Origin: a virus
IMG/VR virus record: IMGVR_UViG_3300025000_000391
Location: 1 to 25,740 of that record
Reading direction: 5' to 3' (one strand)
Length of the DNA stretch: 25,740 nt
The number at the start of each line of letters is the position of its first letter. The first letter of the stretch is position 1. The notes under the pieces are model-generated. The model was not told the DNA's origin, did not search any database, and saw nothing but the letters and a program-made list of their open reading frames with translations. Of the stretch, positions 13,630-22,118 are shown one piece after another. A program made the translations under genes and the position numbers.

Positions 13630-15711
13630 ATAATTGATTCAAGAAATTAAGAAACTCATCGGATATCATATCAGAGTTAATATCCAATGTAGTACCCAAC
13701 TTGTCTCGATTATCATAATCAACACATGTAAATGTTGTATTAAGAATAGTTGATAATAGATTAAGTATTAGATTAGATTTCTTTAATTCTTCTAAAGTTG
13801 AAAATTTATCTTGCATTAATGATTGATATATAGAAGAATTTTCAATCTTCATTAAGAATTTAGTATTTTGAATTGTACGAGTATTTAATTTACCTTCAAT
13901 GTTACTTGTTAAAACCTGGGGTAAGTAAGTATTTCCTTGGATTTGTAATTTACGTTTAAGAAGTATTAGTAAGGTTAAATATTGTCTTCGGGTTAATAGA
14001 TTAAGATCTCGATAATTACCAAAATGTCTAGCATAGAAAAAGAATATGAGACTAACATGAAATTTATTAATGTGATGATTGATCTTATAATATTCTAATT
14101 CATCTTCACTGATCTTAACTTTCATTTTATTCTTAATTCTCTTAATAGTTTTCTTTATATTAATCCCAGATAATATAATTAAAGATTCATCAATCTTATT
14201 ACTGTTAATCTCAAGCTTATCTAATCCTGATAACTTTATATTCATATAGATTATAACTCTATACAGTTCTCTTATGAACTTCCCTAAATTACTTTAGGAT
14301 AATAGACTATATCTTCTTCATAATATTATGAAGTTTCTCCACTTCGATTTAGTTATAAATCTACGAGTCACACTCTAGTCGTTGAACCTTATTCTTGTAT
14401 TAAGAATCTTGGTTGCGGATTGTCCAATCTTAAACATTATTACTTATAGTAGTTTAAGCTATAAGGAAGTTCCCGTCAGTTAAGAGAAAACCGGCTTCTA
14501 TAAAAAACCGTCGAGATCTTTTTTATTGTTTAACTCAATTAATGAGAATTCATAAGGTTCTCGTATGAAGTAACCAAGCTGTTTTTCTAAGCATCGTGTT
14601 CACATAGGTTGTTAATCTATGCAGTTCTCTTATGAACTTCCCTATAGTTATATAGGATATAAGACTATATCTTCTCATCTTAATTAAGATGAGTTTTCTT
14701 ATTTCAATCTAAACTATAGATCTACGAGTCACACTCTAGTCGTTGAACCTTATTCTTATATAAGAATCTTGGCTGCGGATTATCCAATCTTAAACATTAT
14801 TACGATTAAGTAGTTTAAGCTATAAGGAACTTCCCGTCAGTTAAAGAAAAGGTGGCATTAGATTATTTTACCACACTGTTAAAACTGATAATGTTTTTAT
14901 CAAATGTATATTTGAACATAGTTTCAGAAATTATCTTCTCCTTTAATAGTTTATCAAGCTCTATTAACGGATCTGTTCCAAATATTTCTCGCTGGTCCCA
15001 TATAACTCGATGTTTTGTAGCATTCACATTAACTTTAGCCAATGTAGATACCCATAGTTTATTATAGATATCAACCTCTTCATCATATTTATACATATAG
15101 AACAATCGTTCATAAAATTGAAAGATATAATTCGGTTCCTTTAACATAGATGACGAATTGATAAAATGAAATATGATAGGAACCATTATCTTCATACTCA
15201 TTGAGATCATCATTAATAGTTTTGCATGTTCATTTGTAAATTCCATTGATTTGGTATATTTAATACCATTATGTGAAGTAACATCAACATGGTAATTGTC
15301 TTCTACTAAGTGTCGTATTTTATTCTTTAATGATTCTGTAAACAGAATAGAATACAACATCTTGATGAAAGATATTAACTTAATAGACTTTTTCTTATTG
15401 TCAATAATGTATTTGAGTTTTATATATGACAATAATAACTCATTATCTAAATCATAATACTTAATGAAATAATTTAGATAATGACATATACCTTTAGATA
15501 TAGTGCCATCTTTATTCAGTACATGATCCAAACGTTTCACATATGATTCTTTTTTAATAACAAAAGTATTTAAACTTGTTATATTATCCTTGTTAAATAT
15601 TTTGTCAAATGGTATTATTACTAGTTTTCCATCATGTCGGATAATCACATCCCTTTCTTCAGGTTCCCATTCATCAACTAATATAACTGAACGTATATCA
15701 TCATTTGACAT
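13628..15711 (-). CDS. Conserved phage protein of unknown function, three exons split by two group I introns
   Basis: Exons on the - strand: 15711-14870, 14594-14507 and 14233-13628, giving 511 residues. The ATG at 15711 lies eight bases after AAGGAG; a GTG at 15717 is too close. Junctions read ...FNSV-V-CLEKQLGYF and ...NKKDLDG-LSGLDKLEIN and keep frame. The 29-codon middle exon is coding in no other sensible way. The protein is I/L/N/K rich and mostly helical; the end is acidic. Length (511) is near that of the fifth, non-beta subunit of phiKZ-like non-virion RNA polymerase, but I see no motif that proves this. Group I introns usually sit in conserved essential genes, which suggests a core role. 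Confidence 0.75.
14234..14506 (-). ncRNA. Group I intron (273 nt, no ORF), second in the unknown gene
   Basis: The 5' exon ends GACGGT, of which CGGT pairs with GCCG in the intron. Core strands GGACAATCCGCAACCAAG, GGTTCAACGACTAG and GATATAGTCTA match the other short introns. The last base is G14234 (minus strand AAAG), after which TTA TCA GGA continues the frame. It inserts after the same six bases (GACGGT) as beta-prime intron 3. Confidence 0.85.
14595..14869 (-). ncRNA. Group I intron (275 nt, no ORF), first in the unknown gene
   Basis: Exon end GTGGT pairs with GCCAC (U-G at the splice site). Core strands include AATCCGCAGCCAAG, GGTTCAACGACTAG and GATATAGTCTT. It is very similar to the intron at 14234-14506, with most differences in loops. 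The last base is G14595 and the exon resumes with A TGC TTA GAA. Confidence 0.85.
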
Positions 15712-15756
15712 TAACACAACTCCTTTTATGTTTTCTTAAAGTAATAATATATAAAT

Positions 15757-16512
15757 TCATTTAGATTTTATTTTAGGTTTAGATGACTTACGCGCAACTA
15801 TCTTCTTAAGAGGTACTATTCTCTTTACAGTATCAGAAACTCTTTCAATTACCTTCTTAGGTTTTTTAAGTGCATCTTCTTTAATTTTTCTTTTTTCATC
15901 CCTAAGACGCTTATCCTCTTTCTTTATATCAATGTCGATTCTATCCGTAGGTCTAATTAATTCATTAAACTTCTTAACGTCAAAAGGTTTAGCTATAGAA
16001 TTAAGATGCATTTTATTTAGGTATTTTCTATTTTCCTCTATATAATGACAAGCGAAATATATCGATTTATCGTAGTTAACGACTTCGCCGGGGTTACGAA
16101 CAAGAGGATTCTGATCTAAAACGATATCTTTATATTTATTAGCCAAATGAGGAATAAGTAAACCATATTCATTATAAGTATATGCAAATGTATATACGAA
16201 ATTAGGACTATTGGAAAAGAAGATCATATAGTAATTATTAATGAAATTGTCGTATTTGAAATCATCTTCACCCATAGTGAAATGTAGTACCACATCATAT
16301 GTATTAGTTCGTTCGGTTTCACTAGGTATTTTAAAATGGAAATAATATTCATCTTTGTCTCTGTACACATCAAGAGTTATAGGTTTCTCTTTCACTAATT
16401 TAAGAAATCTTCTATTTAGATCATCTCGTATAATTTGTATGTTACCTTGTGCAGTACTTCCAGGGCCTGCTGGATTTTTAATAAAGGCTTTAAGATTTTG
16501 CGCCATATACAT
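15757..16512 (-). CDS. Hypothetical protein with basic C-terminal tail, 251 aa
   Basis: AAAGGAGG lies nine bases before the ATG. The first about 180 residues look like a globular domain with aromatic strands (EYYFHFKIPSETER, NNYYMIFFSNSPNFVYTFAY). The last about 55 residues are strongly basic (KKEDKRLRDEKRKIKEDALKKPKK ... VARKSSKPKIKSK, given in parts), likely disordered and able to bind nucleic acid. It is between chaperonin and the two-intron gene. No family recognised. Confidence 0.75.
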   Translation of the reverse strand: MYMAQNLKAFIKNPAGPGSTAQGNIQIIRDDLNRRFLKLVKEKPITLDVYRDKDEYYFHFKIPSETERTNTYDVVLHFTMGEDDFKYDNFINNYYMIFFSNSPNFVYTFAYTYNEYGLLIPHLANKYKDIVLDQNPLVRNPGEVVNYDKSIYFACHYIEENRKYLNKMHLNSIAKPFDVKKFNELIRPTDRIDIDIKKEDKRLRDEKRKIKEDALKKPKKVIERVSDTVKRIVPLKKIVARKSSKPKIKSK

Positions 16513-16541
16513 AATTAATTTCCTCCTTTAAAAGTAAATAA

Positions 16542-16570
16542 TTGGAGATATGACAAAATCATATCTCCAA
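16542..16570. terminator. Hairpin between chaperonin and the next gene
   Basis: A perfect 12-bp stem (TTGGAGATATGA with its complement) and a 5-nt loop start nine bases after the chaperonin stop. There is no strong T tract on the - strand. Confidence 0.55.
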
Positions 16571-16578
16571 ATTGTTAA

Positions 16579-18390
16579 TTATTCAGTTGGTTGTGGAATA
16601 GATATATATTGATTACTAGATATCAGCAAAGAGATTATAGATGTTGATGCTTTTAATATCTCAATATCAGTATGGCATGAATTGATGACATCATCGGAGA
16701 ATTTCTCGTTAATCAAATCCCAACATTGTCTCCGATCAATTGCTTCGTTTACTAAACTATTAATATATACATCAGATTCATGAGTATATTTATTCTTTAA
16801 TACTTTAAAGAATACTTCTTTGAAAGCAGTATCAAATAATCTCAAAACGATTTTATCAAGTTCAGGTATACCGAAATCATTACATAATAGTTTTTGTATA
16901 GTAATAGGGATCGCCAAATTCCCACCAATATTGAATCCATAATTATATGCAGATTCACAAGATTTAACCGCATCTTCAACAAGGTCGAAGTTACTATCCT
17001 TTTCAAGTGTGGAATAACCACCGACGGATATTATTCCCATTTTTCCACGTAATTTAGAAATTCGTTGTTTGAGATCATATAGTTCCGAATTAACTACTCC
17101 GAGTTGACTGTGAGTTTCTTCAACTCGTTTATATTTAGAGACAGCATCATTCATATATCTTTGATGTTCGTCAGTATTCATCTTAAAACAATCTTTTATT
17201 AAGCTGGTTTTATCGCCGATTGAAATCTTACCAACTTCTCCAACATATTCTTCAAGATTAATTTTACCTTCAATTATATCCTCAGCCGCAGATTCATTAA
17301 TCATCATAGCTCCGGTCATCATACAGAAATCATTAAAATATTCATTATGCATATCACTTATTAACGCCACTTTTGTATACACAACTGTACATTTTTGAGT
17401 TGCTCTAAATTCTATATTACTATTACGACGGATTAGATTTAACAATTGATTATCATAATATGGAGCTATCACAACAATTCTTCTATCGGAATTAAGAGCC
17501 TCTTGTATAAGAGGTTGTATTATTTTCTCATAATGAATCATTTCAATCTTATGATTGAACATTAACATCATCGGTTTGGTAATATCACATGTACCCGCAT
17601 CATTAGTAATAAATATCGGGTCCATATAATTTATCATGCATTTGTAACCGTTAACTATCTCGAAGTTAGTTTTACCCGTTCTGGATTTATTAAATTCGAT
17701 ACTGGAATTTCCCGTATCGGCATAAATAAAGCGTATCATTTCTGAAACCTCTTTATTTCCATTCGTTGAAATTATAGCAAGTTTATAGATATCAGAAAAT
17801 TCAGGATCTTTAATAGGATCTATCTTAGTAGAATTAATTAAGATGATACCCGTTATTAGCTCAACACAATGTTTTACAACATCCATTAAATCTTTGGATC
17901 TAATAGTTTTTAATTCCTCACATTTACTAAGATTATTGAAAATTGAATCGGCTGCTACGATCGAAGATGTACTTCCATCACCGATTTTTAATATAATTTG
18001 CGAGCTTATATTAAATAACAATTGTAAGATATGATTATTAATTTCTTCAGTGAAATGGATCTTCTTCAATACCGACCAGCCGTCTTTTGTGATACACATT
18101 TCACCAAAACGTTCGATCAAAGTCGTAGATCCATAGGGACCAAGAGTTTTCACTAAAGCCGATGATACTTGACTAAATACATTGAGTATTCGCTGTTTAA
18201 ACTCGTCCTCACTCAATATATTCCATTGATACTCTGTATTTTTTTTAACTTCAGGTATGCCTCGAAACCCGAGTGGAATATATTCACCACCGCCCATTAC
18301 TACTTCATTACTCAAGATGTTCTCTCCATTTATAATCCTCCGTTTATAACTCTCACCAGTATAACCACAACCGTCAGTACAATAATCCAT
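16579..18390 (-). CDS. GroEL-like group I chaperonin, 603 aa
   Basis: Chaperonin signatures in order: ALVKTLGPYGSTTLIERFG (about 78-96), ITKDG (101-104, ATP-site Asp), IGDGSTSS (136-143, the DGTTT loop with catalytic-type Asp), an apical domain in the middle, and LVEDAVKSCESAYNYGFNIGGN near 470 with the Asp equivalent to GroEL D398. It should form a ring that folds phage proteins; phiKZ-relatives such as OBP and EL encode such single-ring chaperonins. It is about 55 residues longer at the N-terminus than GroEL, with three Cys/Gly-rich positions (YCTDGCGYTG), and lacks the GGM tail. No co-chaperonin gene is near. A promoter-like motif lies 33 nt upstream. Confidence 0.9.
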   Translation of the reverse strand: MDYCTDGCGYTGESYKRRIINGENILSNEVVMGGGEYIPLGFRGIPEVKKNTEYQWNILSEDEFKQRILNVFSQVSSALVKTLGPYGSTTLIERFGEMCITKDGWSVLKKIHFTEEINNHILQLLFNISSQIILKIGDGSTSSIVAADSIFNNLSKCEELKTIRSKDLMDVVKHCVELITGIILINSTKIDPIKDPEFSDIYKLAIISTNGNKEVSEMIRFIYADTGNSSIEFNKSRTGKTNFEIVNGYKCMINYMDPIFITNDAGTCDITKPMMLMFNHKIEMIHYEKIIQPLIQEALNSDRRIVVIAPYYDNQLLNLIRRNSNIEFRATQKCTVVYTKVALISDMHNEYFNDFCMMTGAMMINESAAEDIIEGKINLEEYVGEVGKISIGDKTSLIKDCFKMNTDEHQRYMNDAVSKYKRVEETHSQLGVVNSELYDLKQRISKLRGKMGIISVGGYSTLEKDSNFDLVEDAVKSCESAYNYGFNIGGNLAIPITIQKLLCNDFGIPELDKIVLRLFDTAFKEVFFKVLKNKYTHESDVYINSLVNEAIDRRQCWDLINEKFSDDVINSCHTDIEILKASTSIISLLISSNQYISIPQPTE

Positions 18391-18422
18391 TAGTTTACCT
18401 CCTATTATTTCGTTAGATTCAT

Positions 18423-18434
18423 TAAGACATTGTT
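18423..18434 (-). promoter_or_regulatory. Candidate late promoter AACA-N6-TA for chaperonin
   Basis: AACAATGTCTTA on the - strand, with a 33-nt leader to the ATG at 18390. It lies within the short gap after the preceding gene. Confidence 0.5.
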
Positions 18435-18464
18435 TTACCCGTAGTATTTTATAATATTTTAAGT

Positions 18465-19163
18465 TTATTTAAAATCACTTTTTACAATATCAATTGGCAT
18501 GAATGTAGCAAATTTAAATATTCTCTCTTTTATAGCGTCATCTAAATTCATTCGAAGATTTAACTTATTATCAATATACGTAAAATTGTATCCATAGTTA
18601 GCAACTAGAATATTAGTATAAGCTATCTTATCAGTAGCCAATAAAGCTGATACATCCATAATATCAGCAAGTATATATGAGGTAATACCATCGATAGTAT
18701 TAATAACATTAATTAAGTTGCCCGTGACATAATTAACTTTGTCCATATCGTTATAGTTCATCTGAATGTCTAAGTGGATTTTCTTATCATATTCTTGACT
18801 ATGAATATATATCTTCTTAGTAAATTTTTGATGTAGAATAAAGCTCAATGATTTACCTATAGTCAATAATTCAGATTCAATAAACATATCATAATATTTA
18901 TCACTAATTTCTTTCATAGCCGTATTACAATCAAATTCCTTTTTTGCAAGTGTATGAAATATATTTTTATGTTGACGTTTAAGACAAAATAAATCAAGTT
19001 GTTTCTTATTCAAATTCTCTATCTGGGATAAATCTAAGAAATCATTATAATATGATTTATACTTTTGTAATATTTGATTAAGAATAAATGGATTGCGACT
19101 CTTAATGACATCATCATATGTTATAAAGATAATTTCATCTTTTGTTGTAAATTCATTTGACAA
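18465..19163 (-). CDS. Hypothetical protein, 232 aa
   Basis: AAGGAGG precedes the start (TTG at 19163: the visible codon is TTGTCAAATGAA, read as Met). The protein is helical and K/I/N/Y-rich with no Cys cluster, no signal peptide and no recognised motif. It starts just downstream of a good terminator, so it may need its own promoter, but no AACA-N6-TA was seen there. Function unknown. Confidence 0.7.
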   Translation of the reverse strand: MSNEFTTKDEIIFITYDDVIKSRNPFILNQILQKYKSYYNDFLDLSQIENLNKKQLDLFCLKRQHKNIFHTLAKKEFDCNTAMKEISDKYYDMFIESELLTIGKSLSFILHQKFTKKIYIHSQEYDKKIHLDIQMNYNDMDKVNYVTGNLINVINTIDGITSYILADIMDVSALLATDKIAYTNILVANYGYNFTYIDNKLNLRMNLDDAIKERIFKFATFMPIDIVKSDFK

Positions 19164-19191
19164 ATAATAACCTCCTTAGTAACAGTAAAAA

Positions 19192-19225
19192 AATAATGGG
19201 CTATATTATTTTATAGCCCATTATT
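19192..19225 (-). terminator. Intrinsic terminator on the - strand
   Basis: A 14-bp stem (AATAATGGGCTATA with its complement) is followed on the - strand by TTTTTTTT. It would end transcripts that come through the ssDNA-binding gene and the solo omega-RNA copy. Confidence 0.85.
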
Positions 19226-19229
19226 AATT

Positions 19230-19287
19230 TTATCTAGATGAATTTACTCTTCTTCTTATATCATCGGCGGATATTTTAATTCTATCG
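19230..19287 (-). pseudogene. Coding-like remnant, 18 codons, next to the solo TnpB end
   Basis: Directly beyond the element edge, the - strand reads D-R-I-K-I-S-A-D-D-I-R-R-R-V-N-S-S-R then TAA. It looks like the C-terminus of a gene cut off by the insertion. The matching N-terminal part may be the 46-residue ORF upstream, but this is a guess. Confidence 0.35.
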
Positions 19288-19442
19288 TCCTGTCGTGTTA
19301 GTAGTATTAGTTAGATACCATAATAACTTAACCGTTTAAGGTTCTTTAAACCGTCCGACCAACGGCGAAAATCTTTATTTACGTTAGTCGATAAAGATTT
19401 TTTACAACTTATAAATATTATTAACAGGCTTGGTTATCGCCA
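19288..19442 (-). mobile_element. Solo right end / omega-RNA copy of the TnpB element, without tnpB
   Basis: About 150 bases match 10607-10762 nearly base for base in the central part (for example ACCGTCCGACCAACGGCG, shared exactly), including the last tnpB codons, which here contain stops. It could be an internally deleted element or a stand-alone guide RNA gene served in trans by the TnpB at 10664-11896. Its orientation matches the ssDNA-binding operon, so read-through would transcribe it up to the terminator at 19192-19225. The guide would start CGATAGAATTAAAATATCCG. Confidence 0.75.
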
Positions 19443-19473
19443 CTATTTATAAGTCTCGTATTAACACATAATT

Positions 19474-19614
19474 TTACTCAGAATCAGAATATTTTGTGCC
19501 GAAAAATGGAATACCTTCCTTCTCGGCTTTTAATCTACCAATTTCATTTTGAGCATCTAATAATTGTAACCTAAGATTTTTTTCACGTTTAGATTCAAAA
19601 CCAAGAAATCCCAT
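19474..19614 (-). CDS. 46-residue hypothetical protein, coupled to the ssDNA-binding gene
   Basis: The ATG starts one base after the upstream stop, so it needs no own SD. The peptide has a basic helix with heptad spacing (KREKNLRLQLLDAQNEIGRL), a possible short coiled coil, then FFGTKYSDSE. Its downstream side is occupied by the solo TnpB end, so its C-terminus may be altered. Confidence 0.6.
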   Translation of the reverse strand: MGFLGFESKREKNLRLQLLDAQNEIGRLKAEKEGIPFFGTKYSDSE

Positions 19615-19615
19615 T

Positions 19616-20428
19616 CTAGTTTAGAAACTTCTCAATATCATCAATATTACTCAGATTTTCAACATTAGTCTGAGGTTCAGTTCGAGATGAATTCTCCTGT
19701 CTTCCACCATTAGAGAAAATATCTCCACGACCATATGAATTCTTTTGTGGGCCGGTAATGGTTATACCAAGTTTACCAGCAATTTCACCGATGTCACTGT
19801 TTAATTTGTCTTTAAAGTATTTGTCTACACAACGTGATGCGTGGACTGTTGAGTTTCCGAGTCCGATAATGGATGTCTTTAAGACATTAAGGAATACCAT
19901 TAGCTCGGCATTGAGACTAGGTCCCATTTCAAATGCGCCGGTAGTTTCATCGTAGTTGTCAATGCTTATGTCTGAGTTAAATGAATAATACATACTCATA
20001 GAAGGTAGTTTGGTTTTAGGATCAAGAGACTTATGAATTGCAATATATGGCGCAATTGATCCTATTAATTTTTTACCGGTTGAAACGATCAACAATGAAT
20101 CACTTCCAACTGGAATACCAACGGAATGAGCCTCATCTTTTTCAATAGCCGGAAGAATTTCTTTTTCGATTTTTGTAGCAAGAATAAAAGCTTTTTCAGG
20201 AGTCAACGCGGTAGATACTACCTTCTCATAATCAAATTTTCTTGTTTCAGTTTGCTTGCTCAATTCTAGGGCAGGATGCATCCTCAATGAGATTAGACCA
20301 TTCCAATACCCGATTAAGAATGCGGCTCCACCATCGTATCCATCTTTGTTAAAGAATGAAAGTCCTTTAGTGTTAACATTAGCAGCTTCACGTGAATTGT
20401 TCTGACCATTATTTGTATTAAACGCCAT
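19616..20428 (-). CDS. Putative single-stranded DNA-binding protein, 270 aa
   Basis: Evidence is indirect. The first about 190 residues form a beta-rich domain (FLIGYWNGLISLRMHPAL, SVGIPVGSDSLLIVSTGK, APYIAIHKSLD) as in some phage ssDNA-binding proteins. A Q/N/S/G-rich disordered linker follows (PQKNSYGRGDIFSNGGRQ), and the protein ends with an acidic, hydrophobic tail (NIDDIEKFLN), which is the SSB-like layout. AGGAGG precedes the ATG and it sits in the replication block. It could instead be a structural protein. Confidence 0.5.
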   Translation of the reverse strand: MAFNTNNGQNNSREAANVNTKGLSFFNKDGYDGGAAFLIGYWNGLISLRMHPALELSKQTETRKFDYEKVVSTALTPEKAFILATKIEKEILPAIEKDEAHSVGIPVGSDSLLIVSTGKKLIGSIAPYIAIHKSLDPKTKLPSMSMYYSFNSDISIDNYDETTGAFEMGPSLNAELMVFLNVLKTSIIGLGNSTVHASRCVDKYFKDKLNSDIGEIAGKLGITITGPQKNSYGRGDIFSNGGRQENSSRTEPQTNVENLSNIDDIEKFLN

Positions 20429-20509
20429 TTGTTTTTACCTCCTATTAATTAACTCATTATCTTAATATAAAGTTCGTGGTCTAATAAAATATAATACGAA
20501 CTGATGGAA

Positions 20510-20815
20510 TTATTCTCTCATTCGTATATTTTCAGTTGTACCAAATTCAGATCTTCGATCAATAAAGGACGATTCCTTTAATATAGATACAACTATTTCT
20601 TTTGTTACAGGATGATAACCGGATATTGAGATCTTATTTAAAATATTATTACCTTCACATATATAGATTGATAAACAAGGACCATCCATAATTATAGCAT
20701 ACGGCCTATGTTTATTAATAAATTTATCAGCTATTATTTCAATATCTGTTGTTTCAAATATTTGCTCGTCGTACCTTTCCCATGCTCTATGTTGATTTAC
20801 TAATAAATATCTCAC
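20510..20815 (-). CDS. Hypothetical protein, 101 aa
   Basis: AAAGGAG lies ten bases before a GTG start. The protein looks globular with a beta/alpha pattern (YAIIMDGPCLSIYICEGNN) and two Cys. It follows the 60-residue gene in the same operon. A weak AGTTCGT/ACGAACT inverted repeat (20471-20502) separates it from the ssDNA-binding gene. Function unknown. Confidence 0.65.
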   Translation of the reverse strand: MRYLLVNQHRAWERYDEQIFETTDIEIIADKFINKHRPYAIIMDGPCLSIYICEGNNILNKISISGYHPVTKEIVVSILKESSFIDRRSEFGTTENIRMRE

Positions 20816-20837
20816 AATTTAACAACTCCTTTAAATT

Positions 20838-21020
20838 TTATAATTCTGCCATTGGACGTATATTTATATCATCTCTAATAATTTTATCTTTATCATCTAG
20901 AATAAACTCAAATGAGTAAAGCATATTATCAAAAGAACTAACATATTTTTCAGCAAACCAATTAAGATTAGTTATTTCAAACCGATCAATACTTCCTTTT
21001 TCAGTAACGATAATTCTCAT
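20838..21020 (-). CDS. Small hypothetical protein, 60 aa
   Basis: The ATG at 21020 starts one base after the stop of the radical SAM gene, indicating translational coupling; longer starts would lie inside that gene. The product begins MRIIVTEKG and has several acidic/aromatic segments (SFEFILDDKDKIIRDDI). Function unknown; coupling suggests a link to the radical SAM protein. Confidence 0.6.
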   Translation of the reverse strand: MRIIVTEKGSIDRFEITNLNWFAEKYVSSFDNMLYSFEFILDDKDKIIRDDINIRPMAEL

Positions 21021-21021
21021 A

Positions 21022-22035
21022 TTAATACACCACAGGCGGATAAAATTCACGATTATAGACTATATTACATCTATTACATTTGAGAACATGATTGGTTTTT
21101 ATAGTTCCATCGAGTACCTCCAATACATCACCACATTGTTTACATGTACTAACTCGGAATACCTGATTAAATTCAGCCCTAGTTAATACACTACTGCTAA
21201 TATGCGCCATTTCACTTTTGATTATATCAAAATCCCTCTTACTTTCCCAATCACGTGTTAAATGACCATTTGGATGTAATATTAGCTCATAAATAAACCA
21301 ATCAAATGAATTAGATGGTTCTAGTAAACTAGTTTTCCATATAACTTTCATACCATTTATAAGTTGGATTTTAACTCTAGATACTGTATCTGACTTAATA
21401 TATATCGGTTTGGTATTATTGAATAGGTTCTCTTCTGTTGTTGGGTCGAGTGTCATTTCAGTTGTTTTAATCTTCTTAAAGCAGATAGATGATGCCCCAT
21501 GAGATTTACCAAATTCTATATACTCAAGTATATCCCCATGATCATTGAACTGATCTATAAGAACAGCAGTAAATGTTACATCAATTCCTAAACTATTTAA
21601 TTTTGAGTTAGTTCTTATTAAAAGCTCACCCGCCGTACTATACCTTCTATTCATTAAAAGTCCATTTGTTGTAGTATAACGTCTATTCATTATACGTTCA
21701 TTGATAAAAGTATTAAAATGATGAATACTAATAGAGACATGATCTACTATATCTCCTAAATCATCAATAACGTCATACAAGTTAGATCCATTTGTTAATA
21801 AAGTTACATCTTTGAATTTAGATTTATATTTCTTTATGAGTTGCAGTAAGTCTTTTAAATACGGACTTAAAGTCGGTTCACCACCAGTTAGTTTTAAACT
21901 TAGATGACCATCAGGTAACTCACTTATTATGGATTCAACTTTAGTAATATAATTGTCACAGGCCTCAGTTTGTTTCCAGAAACAAAAACCACATTTTGCA
22001 TCACAATCCCCAGGCACAATAATCGAAAAATCCAT
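21022..22035 (-). CDS. Radical SAM protein with C-terminal zinc ribbon, 337 aa
   Basis: The iron-sulphur motif C11-DAK-C15-GF-C18 is at the N-terminus, followed by LTGGEPTL (49-56), the SAM-contacting GGE motif, and LLTNGSN, as in the MoaA/QueE-like group. Two CxxC pairs near the end (298-301 and 320-323) form a zinc ribbon or a second cluster site. Residues 116-127 and 128-139 are a tandem duplication (MNRRYTTTNGLL, MNRRYSTAGELL). GAGGAGG gives a strong start. The substrate is unknown; nucleoside or peptide modification are both possible, and no other queuosine pathway gene is in the window. Confidence 0.8.
   Translation of the reverse strand: MDFSIIVPGDCDAKCGFCFWKQTEACDNYITKVESIISELPDGHLSLKLTGGEPTLSPYLKDLLQLIKKYKSKFKDVTLLTNGSNLYDVIDDLGDIVDHVSISIHHFNTFINERIMNRRYTTTNGLLMNRRYSTAGELLIRTNSKLNSLGIDVTFTAVLIDQFNDHGDILEYIEFGKSHGASSICFKKIKTTEMTLDPTTEENLFNNTKPIYIKSDTVSRVKIQLINGMKVIWKTSLLEPSNSFDWFIYELILHPNGHLTRDWESKRDFDIIKSEMAHISSSVLTRAEFNQVFRVSTCKQCGDVLEVLDGTIKTNHVLKCNRCNIVYNREFYPPVVY
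21619..21690 (-). repeat. 36-bp in-frame tandem duplication in the radical SAM gene
   Basis: Two adjacent 36-base units both begin ATGAATAGA and end CTTTTA, with about ten differences, giving a 12-residue repeat after SISIHHFNTFINERI. Confidence 0.8.
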
Positions 22036-22118
22036 TGTTCTTTTCCTCCTCTAAATTTTAAGAATATTACTAAAGTTTTTTCAATTCTAGATTTATTATA
22101 TTAGTTACACGATAAGCT

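Noticed and set aside
1721-14869. Repeated blocks as a CRISPR array
   Set aside because: Repeats are 250-290 nt apart or kilobases apart and match group I intron cores.
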